From Liopterus haemorrhoidalis (Eukaryota; Arthropoda; Insecta; Coleoptera; Dytiscidae): 64,000 bases of DNA. The notes beneath the pieces were generated by a model that worked only from the letters and a program-made list of their open reading frames with translations, did no database searches and was not told the DNA's origin. Below, in pieces: positions 1 through 10,515 of this stretch (positions are counted from its first letter, which is position 1; every line of letters begins with the position of its first letter). A program made the position numbers and the translations under genes. Location: assembly GCA_963971575.1 (NCBI GenBank), contig OZ020611.1, forward strand, positions 244,428,654-244,492,653, read 5' to 3'.

Positions 1-140
1 TGATACCCATATACGCTCGAGTTACGATAAATAAATATATCCTGCTTATTAATAACAGAGGTAGCAATACTAATAAAATACATGCAAATACTAGTCTAGC
101 ATATATCACAGTAGGAAATGATGTAGTATTATTATAGAAT

Positions 141-655
141 TTGGATAAGGGAAAAATTGGACATGATATCGCACCCACCCTCGACAAAAATCAAAAGAAA
201 CAGTTAGTAGAGTTATCTTCGGAATTTTGGGGTATTCTCGTCTATAATTACAAACAAATTGGTTTAACAGATACCGCAGAACATTGTATCGACACAGGGG
301 TCGCAGCTCCCGTTTATAAAAAACCTTATTGAGTTTCGCATGAGAACGAGACATTTTACAAATCCAGAATTGAGATATGTTTGAGTATAATATTATAAGG
401 CCTACGGTTAGCCTTGGAGTAGTCCAGTAGTTTTAGTTAAAAAGGAAGATGATAATTGGAGATTTTGCGTGGACTACAGAATGTCAAATGCGGTTAGTAA
501 AAAAGGCAATTATCAATTACTGGTTATAGAAGATATGTTAAGTTACATGGGCAAAGCAAAAGTCTTTTCAATTATAGATTTATTTAGCAGTTATTGGCAA
601 GTACTAATTAGAAAGTAGGATAAACTAAAATCAGCGTTTATAACCATGGAATAAG
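141..655 (+). pseudogene. Decayed Ty3/gypsy reverse transcriptase fragment
   Basis: The first part (141-329) reads as the region just upstream of a gypsy RT, ending in a PVYKKPY-like segment; a TGA at 330-332 sits where family members usually have arginine (a CGA to TGA change would explain it). After a frame change, 412-655 gives RT fingers and palm pieces: PWSSPVVLVKK, WRFCVDYR and FSIIDLFSSYWQV, with another stop at about 618. The YXDD block, RNase H and integrase are not recognisable downstream. Frameshifts and stops show that it is not functional. It is much more decayed than the provirus starting at 4639, and is probably the 5' remnant of an element ending near 4331. Confidence 0.85.
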
Positions 656-1467
656 CAGTGATATATTTAGGAACAAAAGATGTCTTAACAGTATGTTATA
701 TTTATGTTCTATTTATAAGAAGTTTACAGGGCTTTAGGGTATAATAAAATAAAAGAAGAAAAAACTAATGACTCCTTGAATTTTAGATAGTTCATTATTA
801 TCATAGTCAGTGTCGTTGAAGGAGGAATCCGAACAAAGATGATAGCAGGGGCTGATTGAAAACAGTTACCAGAAACTTCGAGGCGTCCAGTACAATGATG
901 TACAGCAGGAACCGGAACACACGACCATGATATGATTTTTTGTTGCAGTAACATGAATAATTGTGATATTGACAATTGTAGCCTACCTACTCTTTAACAC
1001 GATCAAGAGATCAGATAAAGGAAAGGAATAAATAAGTACCAACCAGCCAGAGTGGGGAATGAAGAAGATGGAGTACAAGATTTAGAAGAAATAACTAGGC
1101 CTAGATATCACCAGGAGAGTGATGAGTTATGAAGTTTGGATGAGGCTCTAAGAGAGAGCAACGTAGGTACTCTAACGCCGCCCGGGGGTGGAAGCATTTT
1201 GTTAATTTTTTTAGGCCGGCGCGGGACAGTACGAGTCCGGAAATCGTGCCTGTTCGGGGAGTAAATCCCTGTGAGTGGTCCGCACACCTCACCCAGCTTA
1301 CAACCTACGACAGAGGGTATCCTGCGTAGAAGGTGTTGTCCCGAGGCCGATGAGGGTAGCAGCCGGCGCGGACCATTCTCCGTTTATTACACCATGGTGG
1401 ATACATATATATATGGCTAGTTCATAGGATATATGTTTGATTTGTTAGTATATGATTGATTTTTATT
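656..1467. other. No intact gene; GC-rich block at about 1190-1400
   Basis: No recognisable coding region. At 960-1025 one forward frame reads as a hydrophobic stretch followed by basic residues, which could be a remnant of an envelope membrane anchor; this is weak. Around 1190-1400 the base composition changes to GC-rich, and the string CCGGCGCGG occurs near both ends of the block. It could be an LTR or UTR relic of the decayed gypsy element, but I cannot assign it. Confidence 0.4.
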
Positions 1468-1755
1468 TTATGGATTTTTATTTTGATGGATATTATATGA
1501 TTGATGTTTATGAGCTCGATTTTTATTTTGATGGATTTTTATATGATGATTTTTATGAGCTCGATTTTTATTTTGATGGATACTATATGATGATTTTTAT
1601 GAGCTCGATTTTTATTTTGATGGATACTATATGATGATTTTTATGAGCTCGATTTTTATTTTGATGGATACTATATGATGATTTTTATGAGCTCGATTTT
1701 TATTTTGATGGATACTATATGATGATTTTTATGAGCTCGATTTTTTATGGATTTT
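1468..1755 (+). repeat. 44-bp AT-rich tandem repeat (about 6 copies)
   Basis: The SacI-like hexamer GAGCTC recurs at 1512, 1557, 1601, 1645, 1689 and 1733, i.e. spacings of 45, 44, 44, 44 and 44 bp. The units carry GATTTTTATTTTGATGGATA and TATATGATGATTTTTAT. The last copies are practically identical, so expansion is recent, while the first ones differ. The unit length is not a multiple of three, so the small ORF across it is not evidence of a protein. Confidence 0.95.
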
Positions 1756-3486
1756 TATGGATATATTTTTGATTATTGGTTGGACCTCTGGTGGTAGTCG
1801 GGAAACCAGGTTGAATACTTGAGGGATTGACAATTATGAGGGTTAATAATTGTAGAGATAAATTGGGAGTACAGTAAACAAGATCAACTTACTTAACGAA
1901 AAGTCAATATCACAAACGAACAAAAATAATAAATAAAAAAGAATATTTCAAAAATGTATTCAAACTATGTTATTTACGCTAATATTAAGATTTGTAATAA
2001 GTTAAAAGAGAGAGACCATACCTGGAGCATAATTTAAATAGTTGCCATAATGTGCAACATGAGGCATCATTACTTACTTTTTGATATTAATTTATAAAGC
2101 ATAAATTCATGTAGGGTAATTCAATATGATAATTCTCTGTTAGAACATACCTTAATTTTCAAATTATTTAAATCAAGATTCGAAGTAAAGAACTGGAACA
2201 TTGAGAATAAGATACGTAGTGCCGATGGCGAGTTATCAGAAGGAGATTTTCAAGTAATCTCTAGGAGTCAGGTTAAACAAATGTTCACAATTTTTGCGTG
2301 TTTTAGTAAAAGCTTAAGGTCAGATTTGGCACCATTTCATGAATTAGAAAGAACATTGAATGATTTCGAGATTATAATCTTTAAAAATAATATTAAAAAA
2401 AAAATTAGAAATGACTAATGAAAAAATATACAAATAACTAAGTGTCTAGTAACTACAGTAATATTTTGATAGATCTACAGATACCATTAATAAGAGCTGA
2501 GATCAGAGAAATTAATTTCTAATGATTTATACCAGTAGCTATGGCTTGGAAAGAGTTAACACGCACAATGGCAGAATATCAATTAATATAGCAGTAATCA
2601 AATTAAGAAATCTGATACTGGAATTTTAAGGCCAACTTGCGATCCATATATAGATCAACTGTGCTTATCAAAAATAACTATAAAGACCATATCATAGATA
2701 TACTGTGTACACGAAAGATCGTAAAAAGCTCAACATCTGAGAAACTACCAAAATATTGCCCACTCAATTTCAAACAGAACGTGTTATAAAAGTAAATCAT
2801 TACGAAAGTATCTTCAGCAAATTTCTTTCTAACTCACAAATGGAAGGGCCTAAAATAATTGTAACAACAGTAACACAGAGAAATATGATGTATTGAATGT
2901 CCATTAACCCTGAAGAATTCGAAAAGTTAGCATCAATAAAGTCAAAATTTCCTTGACAAGAGAAACAGAATTTAGTATAAAACAAGTTGTGCCAACAGCT
3001 TGGTTTAAACTGGACGTGATAAAACAAATTTCAAAATTTAAAAAACATTTGACAAATTCCTAAATAAAAAGGCGATAATGACACATTCAAATTAAAAGGT
3101 CAAATACTGACAGTTTAGTAGTAGACACACTGCTTGCAATCTCCATATCTAATTTTATAAACACCATATGTGTATTTACATATTCATACAGGATAATAAT
3201 AACCTAATTTCTGTTAACACAAAAAATACAAACACTTATTAGACTTATTCATGTTGTGGTCATCCCACACAAGTAGCTATTAGATTAACATCAGTGTTTC
3301 GCAAAGGTTAACAGAAACGACTTAACAGAAATCGTCACTACTGTAGGGGTTGTAAATAGACATTACAGATGACAAAAATAAAAAATGTAACAAATATGAG
3401 AATGCAAGTTGTCGTAGTTATGTCGTTATGACCTTTTATGATGGAAGAAGGTGGAAAGATGGCCATGTGGGGCCATGGCCTTTGAA
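1756..3486. other. AT-rich stretch with no recognisable gene
   Basis: No ORF with family resemblance on either strand. It is probably the decayed interior of the gypsy relic whose RT lies at 141-655. Short open frames such as that at 2800-3027 have AT-rich, low-complexity translations and no motifs. Confidence 0.5.
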
Positions 3487-4331
3487 GGAGGGGGTAATGT
3501 CAAATATATGAAATAATTTAAATATTATTATAAATGAACTTAAATACAAATTAAACTAAATACAACTCTGTTAATTTACAAATTTAGTTAATTTATAAAT
3601 TATCAGATTGTCACGGATACAGGGCATCCACATCTTAGGAATAGCTTACTATGCACTAAACTGACCCGTGTTTTAACACGTAAATCTTGTCATGAAATTC
3701 TTCCACGGATTGTTTTTATATATTTCATATATAAGGAACTAAAAGTTCTTAAAGAAAAATAATGTAAGAAGTAGTAATTAATAATCAGTACTCTTGTGAC
3801 TATTACCAATTGTGCATTGACCAACAATGGGCCTACAAAGCCCTGGTTATGTAAGTACAGTTTAAAATTATATTTTTGTATTTGCTCCAGATGTGTCTCA
3901 CAACTTTAATGGAATTTATTCCATTTAAGTAAAACTCTTACGATCCGGAATTAATTAGTTAATTCAATTATTGTGTCACTAGGTTGTACCTAAGCCCTAC
4001 CTAGAGCCCTTATTTTAAGTTATTATTGTTTGTCCAATGATAGGGACTAATTATTATTATGCTATGAATTGTTCATTATAATTTGTCGGTATACAGAGTG
4101 ATAAATTCCGTCTCGATACTTTAATTTCATTGTTGAACGACAACGATTTATTGATTTGTGTATCGACTTGTATTGTATTAAGGTGTTATTTAATTAGTAC
4201 ACCCCTAATCTGGCGTGGCCAGTATTGTAGTAATTATAAATTGTATTCTTTTATTCCTATTAATAAATTAGTATATAGAATTTATATTCTTTTATTCATA
4301 CAAACCCCCCAAAACCAACCGAGGCGTGACA
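3487..4331 (+). mobile_element. Possible polypurine tract and 3' LTR of an old gypsy element
   Basis: A purine run (GGAGGGGG, 3487-3494) is followed by TGTCA at 3498. A matching inverted end, TGACA, lies at 4327-4331, which would define an LTR of about 834 bp. A forward frame just upstream (about 3440-3486) is short and AT-poor, like the end of a gypsy polyprotein. No second LTR copy lies in the window, so the assignment rests on end motifs and position only. Confidence 0.35.
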
Positions 4332-4634
4332 ATATATATAGTGGTACATGCATATCCCCTGACACCAGGCATGCAAGTTAATAAATTAATTAAATAAATT
4401 GAAATTAGTGTCGCGAGCCGAATGCGATCAGTCAGTACAAATCATATAACGGTACAGACCGTACAATCAGAGGTGCCGGACACATGAATCGCTAGCCGGC
4501 AGTTTCCTTATACACTATAAATAATCGGAAGAGAATAAATCGCGCTATCGGCCAATAATGCAAGCCCGTTAAATTAGTAATCGGACAATCTACTTATCGG
4601 TGCAACCCTATTAATAGCAATAATACATACATTT
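4332..4634. other. Flank of the provirus insertion, no gene seen
   Basis: AT-rich sequence with no motif I recognise. It ends in CTCG (4635-4638), the left copy of the target duplication of the provirus. Confidence 0.5.
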
Positions 4635-4638
4635 CTCG

Positions 4639-4873
4639 AGTTATGTGTAACGAAACGCTGACCATGACGTCACGTGTGACCAACACCCGTCAGCATCTTT
4701 TTTCCTTATAAATGTGAATGAAAACTGAGACAAATGCTTTTTGTATAATTTTATCTTTTGTTAAAACATGTTAGTTTAAATTAGATTCAAATAAGAATTG
4801 TAACTGTTTTTGAAGTGTGTTAAATAAAATAAAACTTTTTAAAAAGATCTAATCGAATCTCAGTCAGTTATTT
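4639..4873 (+). repeat. 5' LTR with CRE/E-box promoter elements
   Basis: This 235-bp direct repeat is the promoter LTR. It has the palindromic CRE-type site TGACGTCA (4665-4672) overlapping an E-box CACGTG (4671-4676), TATAAA at 4707-4712 and AATAAA at 4823-4828. The last T is shared with the primer-binding site, so the exact end is uncertain by one base. Confidence 0.95.
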
Positions 4874-4890
4874 GGCGCAGTCGGTAGGAT
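4873..4890 (+). other. Primer-binding site
   Basis: TGGCGCAGTCGGTAGGAT directly follows the LTR. It begins TGG, complementary to a CCA tRNA end, and is the type of site used by 17.6/297-like errantiviruses (tRNA-Ser; family knowledge). Confidence 0.8.
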
Positions 4891-5126
4891 CAGTGAAATC
4901 AATCTATCGAAGAATTGATTTTTCGTATTAACGATTAATCACTGATTCACATTTTTGACGAGAACTTAGATCGAGAGTGCGAGAGTGAATAGACAGCTCC
5001 GTGCGCGAGTACAAAATCTACTTTCGTACCGAGTGAGGACCAGTATCGCCTCAACGCCTACTTCACCCCACGGACACAACTTCAGCAGAGCCTGGGAAAC
5101 CCAAAATCGTAACCTTTAGGCAAGAA

Positions 5127-5152
5127 ATGAAAATTACAACAATACTGTAAGT
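5127..5152 (+). promoter_or_regulatory. Leader ATG and splice donor for env mRNA
   Basis: An ATG at 5127 opens a short frame that runs straight into a consensus donor: the exon would end at 5146 and GTAAGT lies at 5147-5152. The six full codons plus two bases before the donor are in the exact phase needed to continue in the env frame after an acceptor at 10509-10510. Errantivirus env is known to be expressed from a spliced message, so this is probably the first coding exon of env. Confidence 0.7.
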
Positions 5153-5266
5153 ACACTCATTTTTCCTTTACTCATTCCCAAAAAGCCAGTGAGTAATCGT
5201 ACTTATTAAAGAAAAAAAAATACAAATTAAAAAGTGTAGTTTTAAACAAGTAACTTTTAAAAACTA

Positions 5267-6661
5267 ATGTCCTTAGAATTAAGCGAGGGAGCTCTGGACA
5301 ATTTAACTAATTTATTTAGTACAGTGAGAATTGAAAATCCAGAGATGAGCCACCCTCAAAACCACGTTTCTGGTTCACACCCAGTTAACTATCAAATGCT
5401 CAAATTATATCTAGATTCTATTCCACACTATGATGGCAATCCCCATACGTTAGGAGTATTTCTAGATAACTGTGAACACCTATTGAGAACTTTTAATAGT
5501 GACACTGACATAACATTGAATGGATTTTTAGTAAGAGCGATTTTAGGAAAGCTCACAGGTAGAGCTTTAATGCTAATTGGTTCCCGATTAGAGTTACGCA
5601 GCTGGATAGAGATAAATTCTGCGCTATCATTGAGTTTTGGAGACCAACGTAACGTTGACTGTCTTGTACAAGATCTTATTAGCATCAGACCGCATAAAAA
5701 TGAATCGCCGTACAACTTTGGTATGCGATGCCAAGACGCGCGTAGTTTAGTAGTAGCAAAATTAAACTCACTCCCCACAATTGGCGTCGAAGAAAAGAGA
5801 ATTTACATTCAAAATTACAACGACTTAGCCCTTAAAACATTCATAAGAGGTCTACAAAACCCTATACAGACTAATGTTAGGTTACGCAACCCAACATGTC
5901 TAGAAACAGCCATGAGTCTAGTAATAGAAGAAGAAAATTTCTTATATTACACCCAGAAGACCCCTACTTACAACAACCTACAAACTAACTATCGACCCAT
6001 GACAAAAATGACACCTGCGAGACAAAATGACAATTTCCCACGTAACACAACTAATAATTTTACATCGCAAAGACCATTCTTTCAGCCACCAGTAAATTTT
6101 TCTCAACCGAGACCCCATAATAATTTTCAGAGAACACCGTTCTCAAACGCAACCCCTAACGCGAGCGCAACACCAAGACAAAATCCGTTTTTGAACACTA
6201 ATAATACAACGCAACGCTCAAATTACTACGCATTTCAAAAACCACAGTATTCACAACGCGTGAACACTCAGCCGCAGCAAAGAACGAATTTCGGTAATAA
6301 TTCAACCTTTGGCAACCGAAAACCGCAGCCTCAATTTAAACCTGAGCCCATGGATGCCACTACCATACGTACGCACATACAGAGACAACAACCGCAACCT
6401 AAATTCGTCTCAACCGAACTATTCAATCAAGATATTGAAAATCTTGACCCGGTTCAAAACGATTTAAATTCATTTGATGATCAAAATTTTTACGAACAGT
6501 ACGATAGCTCGTACTCTCAAAATTATTCAGACGGAATAAATTACAATGATCTACCCGCAGATCAATATCAAACCGATTTTGACCAACAACAGTTACCATA
6601 TGTTTCTGAGATTGAAAATCAAAATTTTCAACAGGTCTCGAGTTCGAGCACAGTAACTTAA
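5267..6661 (+). CDS. gag: Gag polyprotein
   Basis: 464 residues: the structural protein that assembles the virus-like particle. The N-terminal two thirds (about residues 40-230) reads as a gypsy-class capsid fold, with a segment near residue 120 (WIEINSALSLSFGDQRN) resembling family capsids. The C-terminal part (about 240-460) is rich in N, Q, P and R, and suits RNA binding without a CCHC knuckle, as in errantiviruses. The start ATG at 5267 is the first in this frame after the leader. The end overlaps pol by 46 nt. The frame is intact. Confidence 0.92.
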   Translation: MSLELSEGALDNLTNLFSTVRIENPEMSHPQNHVSGSHPVNYQMLKLYLDSIPHYDGNPHTLGVFLDNCEHLLRTFNSDTDITLNGFLVRAILGKLTGRALMLIGSRLELRSWIEINSALSLSFGDQRNVDCLVQDLISIRPHKNESPYNFGMRCQDARSLVVAKLNSLPTIGVEEKRIYIQNYNDLALKTFIRGLQNPIQTNVRLRNPTCLETAMSLVIEEENFLYYTQKTPTYNNLQTNYRPMTKMTPARQNDNFPRNTTNNFTSQRPFFQPPVNFSQPRPHNNFQRTPFSNATPNASATPRQNPFLNTNNTTQRSNYYAFQKPQYSQRVNTQPQQRTNFGNNSTFGNRKPQPQFKPEPMDATTIRTHIQRQQPQPKFVSTELFNQDIENLDPVQNDLNSFDDQNFYEQYDSSYSQNYSDGINYNDLPADQYQTDFDQQQLPYVSEIENQNFQQVSSSSTVT

Positions 6662-9600
6662 TACATTTACATGCACTAAATTCAAATTTACCTTACATCT
6701 TCATCGCGGAACTAAATGCAAAATTTCTAATTGACACCGGCAGTAGTAAAAGTTTAATGCGACCCGAACTAGCATACGAATTTTACCCGAATTTTATATA
6801 TAACGAAAATTTCACTATACAATCTGCACACGATATATCTTCTCATAACGAAGTTGGAGAGATACCGCTTTTTAAAGTCTTTAAAGTAAGACAAAAACAC
6901 AAATTTTACCTTTTCGATTTTAGCAATAAATTCGACGGTTTAATAGGTGTAGATTTGTTAAAACAACTAAATGCAACCGTAAACGTAAATTGCAAATTAT
7001 TGAAAACCCCTTACGCGAAAATTCCGATAATTTTTGGATTGGAAAATTCCGCAAATATAGAAAATAATTTCAAAATTTTTAATACTACTATACCGCCTCG
7101 ATCTGTTAAAGTAATAAAAGTACCAGTAAATCAAGCTAACGGTTTAGGAATTATAAATTATCAAAATTTTGGAAACGGTTTAGAAACAGCAAAAGCCCTT
7201 GTTAATATTTCAAATCACTATGCAATAACCACGGTTACTAACGTTAATGAAAACCCTGTAGAGTTAGATCTGTTAGAGCCCTTTGAAACTGAAAATCTAA
7301 ATTCCATAGATATTAACTTTGTCGAAAAAATGGAGACAGAGGATATTCTAACGAAAGATCATGACGATAAATTAAAACAAAATTTAAAAAATTTAAGACT
7401 TGACCATTGCAATCGCGAAGAGAAAGAAGCGATCAGGAAACTCTGTTTCGAGTACAGAGATATCTTCTATTGCGAAGGCATACCCCTGACCTTCTCAAAT
7501 CAAATCAGACATAAAATTAAATTAAAGGACGATACCCCGATTTTCACAAAATCGTATCGGTTCCCCGAAGTCCATAAACAAGAGGTGAAATCCCAAATGT
7601 CAAAATTATTAGAGCAAGGTATCATTCAAGAAAGTGTATCCCCCTGGTCTAGCCCAATCTGGATAGTACCGAAGAAATTCGATGCTTCCGGTAAGCGGAA
7701 ATGGCGACTTGTGATCGATTATCGCAAGTTGAACGAGAAAACGATCGACGACAAGTATCCCTTACCTAATATAACAGATATTTTGGACAAATTAGGAAAG
7801 GCTAACTATTTCACAACTATCGATCTAGCGAGCGGATTTCATCAGACCGAAGTCGATCCCGATGATATTCAGAAAACAGCATTTTCCACTAACGAAGGTC
7901 ATTACGAATTCACCCGGATGCCCTTTGGACTAAAAAACGCCCCTTCCACCTTTCAGCGCGTAATGAACAATGTTCTGAGAGGAGTAAATTCGTGCCTCGT
8001 ATATTTAGACGACGTGATAATTTTTAGTACCTCCCTGCAGGAACATCTTGCAACCATGCGATCGATTTTTGAAAGATTAAAATCAGGAAATTTTAAAGTA
8101 CAACTAGACAAGACTGAATTCTTACAAAAGACAGTACAGTACTTAGGACATATAATTACACCAGACGGAATTAAACCGAACCCTGACAAAATTCATTCTA
8201 TAAAAAACTTTCCGATACCAACGACACAAAAAGAAATTAAATCATTTTTAGGATTGTTAGGTTATTACCGACGTTTCATCCCCAATTTTGCAAAAATTAC
8301 CAGACCTATGACAAAATGTTTGAAAAAGAACGCTAAAGTTTTACATGATAACGAATTTGTTAATTGTTTCAAAATTTGTAAAGACGTACTTATAAATGAA
8401 CCCATTCTTCAATACCCGGATTTTGAAAAACCATTTATATTGACTACAGATGCCAGTAATTATGCAATTGGTTCTGTTCTATCCCAAGGTAACGTACCCG
8501 ATGATAAACCTATAGCATACGCATCTAGGACCCTAAACGATTCAGAAACCCGATATTCTACTATAGAAAAAGAACTATTAGCCATAGTTTGGGCCTGCAA
8601 ACACTTCCGGCCATATCTATATGGACGCAAATTTACGATCTATACAGATCACCGACCCCTCACATGGTTATTTAGTCTCAAAGAACCAAATTCTAAATTA
8701 GTACGTTGGAGACTTCGTTTAGAAGAATTTGACTATACTATCCTATACAAAAAAGGAAAGCATAACTTAGTAGCAGATTCTCTTTCACGTATTCAAATTA
8801 ATGCTCTTGAAGATGAATCGGTTATTAATAACCCCGGAGACGTAAATCAAAACGTTTTAGACTATCTTAGAAATCTAGCGGAAAATATTCCACCACCTTC
8901 AATCTATGAAAATCCAGAACCTTCCACTTCTACTGGAAAAAAGAATCCCAAATTTAAAATCTTAGAAAATAGATTAATACGTCCAGCTGATCCACCCACG
9001 CATAAACTTATCGCGGATCGTGACATTGTTAACGAGGAAGATACGGACACAGCTGATGAGTTCATAGACATTACTGAGACAAGTGAAACTGACACCGCGT
9101 CTGAACAAGAACAGACATTAACCGCATCTACCCAACATTCGACTTTCAATGAAACAACGAATGACGGTATCCCGATTTTAGACGAAATTATAAATAATAA
9201 AATCCACCAAATTCTAGTTTTTACGAGTCCTTATCCTAAATTACAAGTTACAAATGATAAGTACGAAAATTGTAAAATAATTTCTGTAAAAATTCCTGTA
9301 ACCAACAACGATAAATTAATCGTAGAATTCATAAAGAATTATACAGATCCCAAAAATACCTATTACATTTACTTTCAAACGGACAAGTTATATCAAAATT
9401 TTTGTAGAGTTTATTTGCAAAACTTTTCGGAAAAAGGAACTAAATTAATTCGCTGTTTAAAGCAAGTTAATACCGTGTCAGACCCTGAAGAACAAATTCT
9501 TCTTATGAAACATCACCACGAAGGAAAAACGAACCACAGAGGAATAGTTGAAACCCTTGAACATTTAAGAAAAAACTATTACTGGAAAAATATGAAAAAT

Positions 9601-10515
9601 TCGATTTCAAATTTTATAAATTCCTGTGAAATATGCCAAAGATCGAAATATGCTAGGAAAAAGCCATATGTACCATTAATGGTCACGGAAACGCCAAGTA
9701 AACCTTTTCAAATAGTTCACATAGACGTTTTCACGTTTGACGCAAAAAATTATTTAACAGTTGTAGACGCTTTCAGCAAATTTGCACAAGCTTATCAAAT
9801 TTCTGGAAAAACCGCCATACATATCTCGAACGCATTAATAAAATACTTTACCTCATTTGGCATACCCCAAAACTTTATAGTAGATAAAAGCAAAGAATTT
9901 GACAATGTAACAGTCAAAGAATTGTTAAAGACCCACAATATTAATACCCATTTCACTACTAGCGGACACCATGAATCGAACTCGATAGTAGAGGGATTTC
10001 ATTCAACCATAATCGAACACTTAAGAATATTGAAAGAAATTTACCCCCAAACTGACGAAAACCTGATGGACTATGCAATTATAGCTTATAATAATTCTAT
10101 ACATAGTTCCACGAATTTTACACCTTTAGAATTAACATTTGGACACACAGATTTACGAAACCCTATTGAGATTTTTACCCCTAACTCATTCTTTTCGGAA
10201 TACGCAGATAACCACAAAGAAAAATTAAAACATGTCTATAATGAAATTAGCGAAAAACTAAAAGAAAAGAAAATTAAAATCGTAGCTAAAACTAACACGA
10301 AAGGAGACAGTAATAATGAATTTAAGATCGGACAAATCGTGTATAAAGTCAATTCCCAAGCGAGAAACAAGAATTCTAAAAGATTTCTTGGACCATATAA
10401 AGTCGTTAAGTTATTAGACAGAAACAGAATTAAAATCGCGAACGATAAGAACCCCGATAAGACAGAAACTATTCACATAAAAGAAATTAAAAAACCCCCT
10501 GTTGTTCCAGATTAA
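6616..10515 (+). CDS. pol: Pol polyprotein: protease, RT, RNase H, integrase
   Basis: This frame is open from 6616 to the TAA at 10513. Translation should enter by the -1 frameshift, not at the internal ATG at 6757. Domains in order: aspartic protease with active-site DTGSS (6733-6747); reverse transcriptase with FTTIDLASGFHQ and the catalytic YLDD (8002-8013); RNase H with TTDASNYAIGSVLSQ and YTDHRPL; integrase with an H-H-C-C zinc region (HHHEGKTNH to CEIC) and the catalytic triad in HIDVF, VDKSKEFD and NSIVEGFH. A linker rich in T, S and E (about 8900-9180) separates RNase H from integrase. The C-terminus overlaps the env acceptor. No stop or frameshift is present. Confidence 0.97.
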   Translation, partial: KSKFSTGLEFEHSNLIHLHALNSNLPYIFIAELNAKFLIDTGSSKSLMRPELAYEFYPNFIYNENFTIQSAHDISSHNEVGEIPLFKVFKVRQKHKFYLFDFSNKFDGLIGVDLLKQLNATVNVNCKLLKTPYAKIPIIFGLENSANIENNFKIFNTTIPPRSVKVIKVPVNQANGLGIINYQNFGNGLETAKALVNISNHYAITTVTNVNENPVELDLLEPFETENLNSIDINFVEKMETEDILTKDHDDKLKQNLKNLRLDHCNREEKEAIRKLCFEYRDIFYCEGIPLTFSNQIRHKIKLKDDTPIFTKSYRFPEVHKQEVKSQMSKLLEQGIIQESVSPWSSPIWIVPKKFDASGKRKWRLVIDYRKLNEKTIDDKYPLPNITDILDKLGKANYFTTIDLASGFHQTEVDPDDIQKTAFSTNEGHYEFTRMPFGLKNAPSTFQRVMNNVLRGVNSCLVYLDDVIIFSTSLQEHLATMRSIFERLKSGNFKVQLDKTEFLQKTVQYLGHIITPDGIKPNPDKIHSIKNFPIPTTQKEIKSFLGLLGYYRRFIPNFAKITRPMTKCLKKNAKVLHDNEFVNCFKICKDVLINEPILQYPDFEKPFILTTDASNYAIGSVLSQGNVPDDKPIAYASRTLNDSETRYSTIEKELLAIVWACKHFRPYLYGRKFTIYTDHRPLTWLFSLKEPNSKLVRWRLRLEEFDYTILYKKGKHNLVADSLSRIQINALEDESVINNPGDVNQNVLDYLRNLAENIPPPSIYENPEPSTSTGKKNPKFKILENRLIRPADPPTHKLIADRDIVNEEDTDTADEFIDITETSETDTASEQEQTLTASTQHSTFNETTNDGIPILDEIINNKIHQILVFTSPYPKLQVTNDKYENCKIISVKIPVTNNDKLIVEFIKNYTDPKNTYYIYFQTDKLYQNFCRVYLQNFSEKGTKLIRCLKQVNTVSDPEEQILLMKHHHEGKTNHRGIVETLEHLRKNYYWKNMKNSISNFINSCEICQRSKYARKKPYVPLMVTETPSKPFQIVHIDVFTFDAKNYLTVVDAFSKFAQAYQISGKTAIHISNALIKYFTSFGIPQNFIVDKSKEFDNVTVKELLKTHNINTHFTTSGHHESNSIVEGFHSTIIEHLRILKEIYPQTDENLMDYAIIAYNNSIHSSTNFTPLELTFGHTDLRNPIEIFTPNSFFSEYADNHKEKLKHVYNEISEKLKEKKIKIVAKTNTKGDSNNEFKIGQIVYKVNSQARNKNSKRFLGPYKVVKLLDRNRIKIANDKNPDKTETIHIKEIKKPPVVPD
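6622..6648 (+). promoter_or_regulatory. -1 ribosomal frameshift signal, gag to pol
   Basis: In the gag frame the heptamer A AAT TTT (6622-6628) is a canonical X_XXY_YYZ slippery site. After an 8-nt spacer comes a small self-complementary segment, CTCG-AGTT-CGAG (6637-6648). The pol frame becomes open right after a TGA at 6613-6615 and gag stops at 6659-6661, so slippage here is inside the only possible window. The hairpin is short; a larger downstream pseudoknot was not searched. Confidence 0.8.
10495..10510 (+). promoter_or_regulatory. Splice acceptor for env mRNA
   Basis: A pyrimidine-rich run ending CCCCCTGTTGTTCCAG (to 10510) lies just inside the 3' end of pol. Cutting after the AG leaves one base that completes the codon started at the 5145-5146 donor exon, and the env frame then stays open. 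The joined N-terminus would be hydrophobic, as expected of a signal peptide. Confidence 0.7.

Noticed and set aside
1452..1634. Small ORF over the 44-bp repeat
   Set aside because: The unit is not divisible by three and composition is AT-rich low complexity.
5428..5778. Minus-strand ORF within gag
   Set aside because: Shadow of the gag frame; no independent motif.
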